From Runella defluvii (lineage in GTDB: Bacteria; Bacteroidota; Bacteroidia; Cytophagales; Spirosomataceae): a stretch of 64,000 nucleotides of DNA. The stretch spans positions 228,206-292,205 of the forward strand of contig NZ_JACIBY010000002.1 of the NCBI RefSeq assembly GCF_014195535.1. Direction: 5' to 3'. Shown here in pieces: positions 53,664 through 61,581 of this stretch (positions are counted from its first letter, which is position 1; the number at the start of each line of letters is the position of its first letter). The notes below the pieces were generated by a model. That model worked only from the letters and a program-made list of their open reading frames with translations. It ran no database searches and was not told the origin of the DNA. The translations under genes were made by a program, and so were the position numbers.

Positions 53664-56600
53664 AATCGGTCGTTCATTCGTATTGTTACGTGTGTTCCCC
53701 CCTCGGGACGGTCAATGGTGTGTATCTCAATGTAAAAACCAAGTTGGTTGAGTAATTGGACGCGATTTTTTACCAAATTTGTTCCTTCCGAACGGTGCGT
53801 CTGGTACGCATTGCGTCTTTTTTGCTCGGCCGCTTTGCGACCAATTCCATCGTCTTCGACTTCGCAGACCAACGTTTCGTCGACATCCAACCAAAACCGT
53901 ATCCATACATTTCCTTTTCTTGAAAGCTCACCCAACACCCCGTGCTTGATGGCGTTTTCGACAAAAGGCTGAATCAATAGCGGAGGAATACGATAAAAAT
54001 CAGGGCTGAGTGATGATGGAACTTCAATGAAAACATCAAAACGATCGCGGTATTGCAACTGCTCAAAATCGACGTACATCTGCAACAACTTAATCTCTTG
54101 CTCAAGGGTAATCATTCCTCGTTCCAGCGATTCGCGCGTTCCATCCAACGACAAAGAAGCCGACAAATAATTTCGCATCAAATCCCCTAACTTTACGATG
54201 TGTTCGTTGGCGCGGGCAGTCTCTTGTTTATAAACCAATCCCTGCAACGTATTGAGTACATTAAAGATAAAATGCGGGTGCATTTGGGCTTGAGCGGTCT
54301 GTACTTCAAGCACTTTGACCAGTTGCTCCGTTTTGGCGGCTTTCTCGGCTTGCTCTCGCGCCGCCCGCTTTTCGCGACGTACTTGTTGTTGATTTTTCCG
54401 ATAAATCACCCCACCCACAGCCAATAAACCAATCATTGCCAAAGAAGCATAATACGGAAAATACGGCGAATCCCAAGGCCATACCCGTACCGAAAAACGC
54501 AGCGTGGCTTCTTGGCTTTTATTCGTACCAGTCCCTCCCGTACGCGACTTTACTCGTACTTTGTATGTTCCCGAAGCCAAATGCACGAGCGTTGCGACGG
54601 GCTCTTCTTGCCAAGCCGACCACTCGTCCATGAGTCCTTCAACGAGGTAACTGTACTGAGACACAAAAGGCTTATCCTCCCCTACCGATTCGAACTCTAA
54701 GCGTACATTTCCTTCGCCAAACGGCAGTGCAAAAACGCTATCCGATAAGAACTGTAGAAATGGCAACCGCCGACCATTCAGTTTACTGATGTAGGTACGA
54801 AGTGGTTCTGGTTTAAAATTGATTTTTTCGGGGTCAATCACCGACAAAGCCGCTCCTCCAGTGAGCCAGATTTGGCCCTTCGAGTCGCGGTAAAACCCAT
54901 TTTGTCCTGGCTCAATTGCAACAAAACCGTTATGGTGATTAAAACATCGCAGCTCTATTTTTCGAGAAGCATACCATTTTTTTAAATTCAGGATGTACAA
55001 ATTTCGTAACGACCCAATCAGTAAATAATCGGCATTGACTGGATAAATGGCATGTACAGGCTCTTTTAATTCGGGCGTAGATAAGCACCTAACGGTATCG
55101 CGTCGGTTATCCAAATAACAAAGCCCCTTGGTAAAAGTAGCGACCCAAAGCGTTTTTTTACGATCAAATTTCAAATCAAAAATCCCACGAGCTGCTAATT
55201 TTTGATTGTCGAATGAGTATTCTGTCCATTTTTCCTTGTCGCTATCGTACCTGCTGAGTATTCTTCCCCCTCCAAACCAATACACCCCTGCTTTTTCAAG
55301 TGCCATGCAGAGTACGTATGGTTTGATATTCATGCCGTTTTTAGCATTGAGTGTCTTCGTACGAAAGGGAGGTCTATTGTCAAAAATATGCACCGTTCCT
55401 TCCCCCCCTTGTAAAACTACGTTTCGGTCGGCATCCTCTAGCAACCCAAACGCAATCGAAGTCTTATTCGTTAGGGTGGGTCGTAAAAGTAGCTCCCACT
55501 TTTTTCCATCGTACCAAACGGCACCACTGCTATTTGGCAACCATAAATGCCCTAATTTATCCCGTAATGCCGCATAATACCACCCATCTTGTGAAGACGG
55601 ACTATTGGTCACTTTCGCTGCTTTTAATTGGCTAATGATTTTTTCTGAATACCCTTTGACGTTTTCAAGTCGGTTTCCATCAAATTGTTGGATGGGATGT
55701 GCAAAGTTCAAAAACCACATTCTTTTTTGGGCATCTTCTACCACCGACCATGCGTAAGGCACCTCACTTTCTGGGAAATACTTAATGCCATTTTGGACAA
55801 TAAACACAAGCCCTTTTTCGGTACCTATCCAAGTTCCGTACGTAGAATAGGTAATAGTATTGTGATTAAATTCATTGGGAAACACCTGTGTTACTTTTTG
55901 GCTTTTAGCCTCCAGCAAATACGTCTTACCTTCAAACGTAAATAGCCAGTCAAACGGAACAGGATGTAGTACTTTCCATTTTTTATCAACTATTTGCAAA
56001 AATGCTTGCCAATTATTAGATCCAAATTCGGTTAAAAACTGCTCGTTTTGTCCACCGAATTGACGATGAATCACTGCTTGCCCTCCGCGAGAACGCAACC
56101 ACGAATCTACAATACTCACTTTTTGAGGCAATTGGTAAATGGGAGTAAGCTGCTGGGAAGTAATTGCTACCAAACCCAAAGAATCAATATTGGCGATTAG
56201 TGCCTTTTTGGGAGCATCATAGATAAGTCGAGATAGCCTTTTGTTTTTAAGTGAAGGCCAATTGGCAGCAACCAGCGAATCGTTGATGTTGGTATATAAC
56301 TCTCCCGTGGCGGTATTCAAGCAAAAAAGGTGATTTGCGTTGTCAATACATACATTCGAATAGCTAGCCTCGTCTTGTTTAAGCGCAACAAAAGTTCTGC
56401 CATCAAATCGCGAAATCATCGCATTGGATTCTATATAGAGGTAACCATCCTTCGTTTCTACCAATTTTTGAACGATATTTCCTATCGTTTTACCATTGGG
56501 GGCAAATCGCTCAAAACGTTCTCCATCAAATTTACACAAACCGTATTTTGTCCCAATCCAAAGGTACCCTCTACTATCGCGAAGAGTCGCCATCACTTGC

Positions 56601-56704
56601 AGCTGCGACAGGCCGTCTTGGGGGGTATAATGGAGAATAGGATAGTGCTGCGCAATGCACATTGATACAACAGCACTAAAGAAAATGAGTAAAACGATGC
56701 GCAT
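53660..56704 (-). CDS. Propeller/Y_Y_Y sensor histidine kinase (LytS-like)
   Basis: A 1,014-aa membrane sensor. Signal peptide (MRIVLLIFFSAVVSMCIA), a periplasmic beta-propeller of two-component-regulator repeats (about 25-640; LRDSRGYLWIGTKYGLCKFD is typical), a Y_Y_Y domain (about 650-735), one membrane helix near 745 (FPYYASLAMIGLLAVGGVIY), a coiled coil, then a LytS-type kinase domain: H-box MHPHFIFNVLNTLQG near 805, N-box PFVENAIKHG near 920, and EDDGIGRKAA. It probably senses an extracellular cue and phosphorylates the coupled LytTR regulator. Confidence 0.94.
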   Translation of the reverse strand: MRIVLLIFFSAVVSMCIAQHYPILHYTPQDGLSQLQVMATLRDSRGYLWIGTKYGLCKFDGERFERFAPNGKTIGNIVQKLVETKDGYLYIESNAMISRFDGRTFVALKQDEASYSNVCIDNANHLFCLNTATGELYTNINDSLVAANWPSLKNKRLSRLIYDAPKKALIANIDSLGLVAITSQQLTPIYQLPQKVSIVDSWLRSRGGQAVIHRQFGGQNEQFLTEFGSNNWQAFLQIVDKKWKVLHPVPFDWLFTFEGKTYLLEAKSQKVTQVFPNEFNHNTITYSTYGTWIGTEKGLVFIVQNGIKYFPESEVPYAWSVVEDAQKRMWFLNFAHPIQQFDGNRLENVKGYSEKIISQLKAAKVTNSPSSQDGWYYAALRDKLGHLWLPNSSGAVWYDGKKWELLLRPTLTNKTSIAFGLLEDADRNVVLQGGEGTVHIFDNRPPFRTKTLNAKNGMNIKPYVLCMALEKAGVYWFGGGRILSRYDSDKEKWTEYSFDNQKLAARGIFDLKFDRKKTLWVATFTKGLCYLDNRRDTVRCLSTPELKEPVHAIYPVNADYLLIGSLRNLYILNLKKWYASRKIELRCFNHHNGFVAIEPGQNGFYRDSKGQIWLTGGAALSVIDPEKINFKPEPLRTYISKLNGRRLPFLQFLSDSVFALPFGEGNVRLEFESVGEDKPFVSQYSYLVEGLMDEWSAWQEEPVATLVHLASGTYKVRVKSRTGGTGTNKSQEATLRFSVRVWPWDSPYFPYYASLAMIGLLAVGGVIYRKNQQQVRREKRAAREQAEKAAKTEQLVKVLEVQTAQAQMHPHFIFNVLNTLQGLVYKQETARANEHIVKLGDLMRNYLSASLSLDGTRESLERGMITLEQEIKLLQMYVDFEQLQYRDRFDVFIEVPSSLSPDFYRIPPLLIQPFVENAIKHGVLGELSRKGNVWIRFWLDVDETLVCEVEDDGIGRKAAEQKRRNAYQTHRSEGTNLVKNRVQLLNQLGFYIEIHTIDRPEGGTHVTIRMNDRL

Positions 56705-56858
56705 ATAAAAACAAGTCCAAGTGCTTGGTTAGAGCAGCCTCATCATTAGCCATGCCTAACTCCCCTGAACTCGTTTTCCAATATAGTTTTTCTTAACTAC
56801 ATATTACAATTATAACCCATAATTTGGTCGATTCTCAAAAAATCAGGTTAAAAGCCTA

Positions 56859-57047
56859 CTACCCTTGGGATTTCTTAAACCCATAAGGGCAATGGCGGCA
56901 GCCGTTTTTGCAGCAGTAACCCCGCTTGAGATGATACGCCGCCGTGAATACTATGAAACCGTTTTCGTCGGTATAATAATCTTCTTTCTCTAACCCATGA
57001 CGGCCAGAGGTAATTATTGATTTTTGTGAAGAGGAAGGTTCGCGCAC
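56859..57047 (-). CDS. Small Cys-rich DUF5522-like protein
   Basis: A 62-aa protein from a GTG start. The core GLEKEDYYTDENGFIVFTAA followed by YHLKRGYCCKNGCRHCPYGF matches the DUF5522 pattern; the C-C-x3-C-x2-C cluster could bind a metal. Function unknown. It lies 10 bp beyond the hairpin that ends the MFS gene, so the exact start and promoter are uncertain. Confidence 0.82.
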   Translation of the reverse strand: MREPSSSQKSIITSGRHGLEKEDYYTDENGFIVFTAAYHLKRGYCCKNGCRHCPYGFKKSQG

Positions 57048-57056
57048 TTTTATAGA

Positions 57057-57097
57057 TTTTTGGGCACAGTAGGTATGTAACCAATTGTGCCCAAAAA
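57057..57097 (-). terminator. Terminator of the MFS gene
   Basis: TTTTTGGGCACA (57057-57068) pairs with TGTGCCCAAAAA (57086-57097), 12-bp stem, 17-nt loop, just past the MFS stop at 57104. Confidence 0.75.
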
Positions 57098-57103
57098 TGT
57101 TTT

Positions 57104-58354
57104 CTACATTAACTCTACTTTAAACAATTCCTTGGATTTAATCCACACCCAGATGACGATAACCATTGTTAGGCTACCACCCAAAAGCACCGACGGGACT
57201 GTTCCCATTACTTTGGCAAGCACTCCTGACTCAAACGCCCCAATCTCGTTGGACGAACTCACAAAGACACTATTGACCGAAATAACACGCCCTCGCATGT
57301 GATCGGGCGGGACAACTTGCAAAATTGTTTGGCGAATGACGACGCTAATGGCATCAAACGCTCCCGTGAAAAACAACATCACGACCGATAACCAAAAGTG
57401 GGTTGAAACTGCAAAAACAAGCGTAGCTACCCCAAAACCTGCTACCGAAATAAGCATATTGCGCCATGCGTGCCGAGCGGGAGGAAAGTACGCCGTCATA
57501 AAAATCGTCAAGACTGCCCCTACCGACGGCGCAGCACGTAAGATTCCGAGCCCTTCGGCGCCTACTTTTAAAATGTCTTCGGCAAAAACGGGCAATATCG
57601 CAATTACTCCCCCAAATAGCACGGCTGCTAAATCGAGCGAAATGGAGTAGAGGAGAATTTTTTGTTGATATACAAATTGAATTCCTTCTTTGATGCTTTG
57701 CCACAAACTGACCGTTTCTTCTTCGCCAGCCTGCGGAATGGGCTTCTTGGAAATCAAAAGTAACATTCCCTGCGTGATGGCTAAAATCACGACCACAACC
57801 CACAATGTATTTATCAATCCCAAATAAGCGTATAAAAATCCAGCAACGCCTGGGCCTGCAATGGCGCCTACTTGCCAAAAAGTCCCGCTCCACGTAGCAG
57901 CGTTGGAATACACTTCGCGAGGGGTTAAAAAGGCTTTCATCGACGACACGGCGGGTGAATAAAACCCTTTGGCAAAACCAATAACCGCCAAAATACCATA
58001 AACTGTCAGTAACAACGACGTCTGCGAAAGGTGGTTGCGGTTTTCGGGGTTCATCAACGCAATGAGCCCCAAAGAGCAAACCAAAATCACCGATTGGCTG
58101 ATTTGCATGATGGTGCGCTTGTCTTTGCGGTCGGCATAATGGCCACCAAACAAGGCCAACGAAATGTAAGGAATGGCTTCGGCCAGCCCAATAAAACCTA
58201 ATGAGAGTGGGTCGTGGGTAATTTTGTACAATTCATACCCAATCACCACTTCCTGAATCAAAAGCGCTGCCGTAATGAGGCTATTGGTGGTTATCAGGTT
58301 GACAAACTCTGGATAACGCAGCGCGGCGTAGGGATCGGTGGAGATAGTTTTCAA
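57104..58354 (-). CDS. MFS transporter (EntS-like exporter family)
   Basis: A 416-aa inner-membrane protein with about 12 hydrophobic helices. The N-terminal layout YPEFVNLITTNSL, then GLAEAIPYISLALFGGHYAD near residue 57 and ADRKDKRT, matches the EntS-like MFS subfamily that exports siderophores or small drugs. RNMLISVAGFG and MRGRVISVNSV are in the second half. No siderophore synthesis genes are near. Substrate unknown. Confidence 0.9.
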   Translation of the reverse strand: MKTISTDPYAALRYPEFVNLITTNSLITAALLIQEVVIGYELYKITHDPLSLGFIGLAEAIPYISLALFGGHYADRKDKRTIMQISQSVILVCSLGLIALMNPENRNHLSQTSLLLTVYGILAVIGFAKGFYSPAVSSMKAFLTPREVYSNAATWSGTFWQVGAIAGPGVAGFLYAYLGLINTLWVVVVILAITQGMLLLISKKPIPQAGEEETVSLWQSIKEGIQFVYQQKILLYSISLDLAAVLFGGVIAILPVFAEDILKVGAEGLGILRAAPSVGAVLTIFMTAYFPPARHAWRNMLISVAGFGVATLVFAVSTHFWLSVVMLFFTGAFDAISVVIRQTILQVVPPDHMRGRVISVNSVFVSSSNEIGAFESGVLAKVMGTVPSVLLGGSLTMVIVIWVWIKSKELFKVELM

Positions 58355-58432
58355 CGTAAATTTTTTGGTTGATTAAGAAACGTACTCAAAAACTCAACCC
58401 AATTTGAGCGGGTAAAGTTGCTTGGGGTACTA

Positions 58433-58459
58433 AAAAAAAGCCCCCATCGACGATGGGGG
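58433..58459 (-). terminator. Terminator of the reductase-SUMT operon
   Basis: CCCCCATCG (58441-58449) and CGATGGGGG (58451-58459), with A8 on the left giving a T run on the minus strand. Confidence 0.88.
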
Positions 58460-58484
58460 ACTTGTCAAATAAATGAAGGGTGGG

Positions 58485-59228
58485 CTAATAATCAGCTAAT
58501 TGAGAAATTTCTTTTACTTTGTCGGCGAGTTGCGCTACTTTGCCAATCACAATGATGGCGGGCGAGCCGATTCCCTCGGCTTGGGCTAGTTGAAGTATAT
58601 TTCCGACTTTCCCAGTGACAATTTTTTCGTCGGGACGGCTGCCATTTTGGATGATAGCTACGGGCAAATTTATCTTTCCTAACTGTGCAAACGTCTCTAC
58701 GATTTCGGGAAGTTTGTGCATTCCCATCAATACCACCACCGTAGCCGACGAACGCGCCGCCAACGACAAGTCGTTGGATAGGCTGTGGTCTTTGGTCGTG
58801 CCTGTAATCACCCAAAAACTCTCGCTCATACCTCGGGTCGTGAGCGGAATCCCCGCCAAAGCAGGCACTGCATAGCTACTCGAAATCCCTGGCACTACCT
58901 CTACAGTAATGCCATGACGCTCCGCATATTCGAGTTCTTCGTAGCCACGACCAAAAATGAACGAATCACCACCTTTGAGGCGTACCACATGACCGTATTG
59001 TTGGGCGTATTCGACAATCAGGTGATTAATAACGTCTTGGTTACAGCTGTGTTGGGCAAAACGTTTACCTACGTTGACAATCACGCAATCGGGTTTACAA
59101 TACTCCAGCAGTTCGGTACTGGCTAAAGCGTCGTGTAACACTACGTCAGCGCTTTTGAGGGCTTTGATGCCTTTCAAGGTGATTAATTCGGGATCACCTG
59201 GGCCTGCTCCAATGAGGGTGACTTTCAT
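58485..59228 (-). CDS. cobA: Uroporphyrinogen-III C-methyltransferase (SUMT)
   Basis: SAM-dependent enzyme (247 aa) that methylates uroporphyrinogen III at C2 and C7 to precorrin-2, the route to siroheme. Family signatures: LIGAGPGDPELITLKG at residues 4-19, VVRLKGGDSFIFGRGYEEL near 82, and VPGISSSYAVPALAGIPLT near 107. I start at the ATG at 59228; the ATG at 59249 would overlap the reductase stop. It follows the siroheme reductase by 4 bp, so one operon makes cofactor and enzyme. A separate dehydrogenase/ferrochelatase is not present here. Confidence 0.95.
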   Translation of the reverse strand: MKVTLIGAGPGDPELITLKGIKALKSADVVLHDALASTELLEYCKPDCVIVNVGKRFAQHSCNQDVINHLIVEYAQQYGHVVRLKGGDSFIFGRGYEELEYAERHGITVEVVPGISSSYAVPALAGIPLTTRGMSESFWVITGTTKDHSLSNDLSLAARSSATVVVLMGMHKLPEIVETFAQLGKINLPVAIIQNGSRPDEKIVTGKVGNILQLAQAEGIGSPAIIVIGKVAQLADKVKEISQLADY

Positions 59229-59232
59229 AAAA

Positions 59233-61404
59233 CTAACTGTCTTTTCCAAATTCTACCAACGCTAACGCTGGCTCTTCTACTTCTTCCAATTGTGCTTGAC
59301 GCAGTTCGTTTACTTTGCTCAAAAACTGACCAGCAGCTTCCACAAACTGACGAGCGAAGGCTTCGCTTGGTTCGCTTTTGTTGATGCTAAATACCAACTC
59401 TTTGAAACCACCTTCGGTCAAATGACCAAATTCTGCGCCAAAGTGCTCGTCAAAGTCGCGGATAATGCCGTACTGTGTATTGGTAGGCACGCCTTTGCTC
59501 ACAAGCATGGCTTTCGCACCCGTTACAAACACGTTGTATGAGTGATAAATAGCGTCGGCCCAAACAGCTTTTTCAAGGTTTTCGTAAGCCCAACCAAGTT
59601 TTTCTTGGGCTTCGATGAGCGTCGTACCCACCAAGTCCACCAACACACTGGCACATTCTCCTACTCCGACTTCCGTCTGGAAAGGCTCTTCGTGGTCCCA
59701 ATCAATGTAGTCGCTTGGCGTAGCGGTTGTCAAATCGGCCAACGGCTTCAACATCGCGTAGAAATATTTGTTTCCTTGGCGGAGGTAGTAATCATTGTAA
59801 TACTCGCCTTCAAACGAATTGGCTTCGTAGTCTTGCAACAACAAACGCAATGCCGCAGGGCCACGCTTAGTCGGCACTTTCACCACTTTATCGCCAATCA
59901 TTCCTTCACCTACTCCGTTGAATCCACCACCCAACAACACTTGTAAGGCTGGCAATACGAGTTTCCCATTTTTAATGGAACTTCCGTGAAAACCGATATT
60001 GGCGGCGCTGTGCTGACCGCAGCCGTTCATACAACCGCTGATTTTGATTTTGATGTCGTTGTTGTAAATGATCTCAGGAAATTCTTCTTTCATCATAATT
60101 TCGAGCGCACGAGTGATGCCGTAGCTGCTCGAAATCGCCAAGTTACAGGTATCCGTTCCTGGGCAAGTGGTGATGTCGGCGGTGGTATCAAAACCAGGCT
60201 CGGCCAATCCCAAATCATTCAATTGTTGATAAACCGTCGCCAAATCTTCTGCTTTTACAAAACGAAGCAAGTAGCCTTGATTTACGGTAACGCGAATATC
60301 GTCGGCGGCGTATTGACGCACAATGTCGGCCAATTTACGCGCCGTTGACGAGTGCATATCACCCAACAAAACGCGGAGCTGCACGGCGTACCAGCCTTTT
60401 TGTTTTTGTTCAAAAACGTTGGTTTGAAGCCATTTTGTATAGGTATCATCGGTCGAAGCCGCGATTAGTTCTTCTTTTGTCACTCCACCTTCACGCGTCG
60501 AAGTGTATAAGTCCGAACTCGCAAAGTCGAGCCCTTCTGGAAGGTATTCTTTGTTTTTGATGGATGTCCACTCTTCATTTACCCGCTTCAAAAACTCCTC
60601 TAAACCGATGTCAGCCAAAAGGAATTTCATCCGCGCTTTGTGACGGCGCACGCGCTCTCCGTAACGGTCGAATACGCGAATAACTGCCTCAATGAACGGT
60701 ATAACGAATTTTTCTTCCAAAAACTCGTGCGCAGGTTTTGCCAAAAGCGGCTGTGCGCCAAGGCCACCACCAATCAACACCCGAAAGCCTTTGACTTCCT
60801 CGCCTTGCTCATTGAGACGTACGAGTGGAATCAAACCCACATCGTGCATAAAAGCATAGGCCGAGTCTTTTTCGGAAGATGACACCGCAATTTTAAACTT
60901 ACGCCCCATGTCTTGGCAGATTGGGTTGCGCAGAAAATATTCAAAAATGCCGTGGGTAATCGGGGTAATGTCAAACGGCTCCAACGGATCAATTCCCGCA
61001 CGCGCAGAACCTGTTACGTTACGAACAGTGTTACCACAAGCTTCGCGTAGGGTTATTTGCGCATCTTCCAAATCTGCCCACAAAGCTGGCGAATCAGCCA
61101 ACTTTACAAAGTGCAACTGAATGTCTTGACGCGTAGTGGCGTGGAGATTTCCTGTGGCATATTTGTCAGAACAATCGGCAATTCGCACCAACTGATCGGC
61201 AGTAATACGACCATAAGGAAGTTTGATACGAATCATTTGTACCCCCGTTTGGCGTTGACCATACACCCCTCTTGCAAGGCGGAATTTACGAAAAGCCTCT
61301 TCGGGTACGTTTCCGCCGCTAAAAAAGCTGATTTTGCTTTCTAACTCAAGAATATCGCGGCGCGCGGCTTCGCTTATGTTTGATGTGAATTGGATGTTTG
61401 ACAT
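59233..61404 (-). CDS. Siroheme nitrite/sulfite reductase with a HEPN-like C-terminal extension
   Basis: Ferredoxin-type assimilatory reductase (723 aa) for the six-electron reduction of sulfite (or nitrite). The two repeat halves are seen, and the 4Fe-4S/siroheme ligands are C-x5-C in TCPGTDTCNLA near residue 410 and C-x3-C in KISGCMNGCGQHS near 455. About 130 residues follow the canonical end (from about 585): WAYENLEKAVWADAIYHSYN, KAMLVSKG and IIRDFDEHFG, resembling a HEPN helical bundle with RxxxxH. ATG at 61404 chosen (MSNIQFTSN). The adjacent SUMT supports the siroheme role. Sulfite versus nitrite cannot be decided; cysM elsewhere favours sulfite slightly. Confidence 0.92.
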   Translation of the reverse strand: MSNIQFTSNISEAARRDILELESKISFFSGGNVPEEAFRKFRLARGVYGQRQTGVQMIRIKLPYGRITADQLVRIADCSDKYATGNLHATTRQDIQLHFVKLADSPALWADLEDAQITLREACGNTVRNVTGSARAGIDPLEPFDITPITHGIFEYFLRNPICQDMGRKFKIAVSSSEKDSAYAFMHDVGLIPLVRLNEQGEEVKGFRVLIGGGLGAQPLLAKPAHEFLEEKFVIPFIEAVIRVFDRYGERVRRHKARMKFLLADIGLEEFLKRVNEEWTSIKNKEYLPEGLDFASSDLYTSTREGGVTKEELIAASTDDTYTKWLQTNVFEQKQKGWYAVQLRVLLGDMHSSTARKLADIVRQYAADDIRVTVNQGYLLRFVKAEDLATVYQQLNDLGLAEPGFDTTADITTCPGTDTCNLAISSSYGITRALEIMMKEEFPEIIYNNDIKIKISGCMNGCGQHSAANIGFHGSSIKNGKLVLPALQVLLGGGFNGVGEGMIGDKVVKVPTKRGPAALRLLLQDYEANSFEGEYYNDYYLRQGNKYFYAMLKPLADLTTATPSDYIDWDHEEPFQTEVGVGECASVLVDLVGTTLIEAQEKLGWAYENLEKAVWADAIYHSYNVFVTGAKAMLVSKGVPTNTQYGIIRDFDEHFGAEFGHLTEGGFKELVFSINKSEPSEAFARQFVEAAGQFLSKVNELRQAQLEEVEEPALALVEFGKDS

Positions 61405-61419
61405 ATCTATTAACACTTA

Positions 61420-61480
61420 AACTCTATCGAGTTAATATTTTAATTTATAAATTTTTAAAGGGATTTTACTCCCTTTAAAA
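61420..61480. promoter_or_regulatory. Inverted repeats in the reductase leader
   Basis: AACTC (61420-61424)/GAGTT (61429-61433), and TTTTAAAGGGA (61453-61463)/TCCCTTTAAAA (61470-61480), an 11-bp perfect stem with a 6-nt loop. Both lie 16-76 bp upstream of the reductase ATG. They might be an operator or attenuator, or the second may end transcripts from the upstream protease gene, although no long T run follows it. Confidence 0.45.
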
Positions 61481-61581
61481 TAAGGTTTCCCTTTATTGGT
61501 GATACAAAGTACGGGCTTGCCGTGTTAATTTCCTAATAATAAGCCCAAAAACAACGAATAGGCAATAACCAAAGGTTATGA

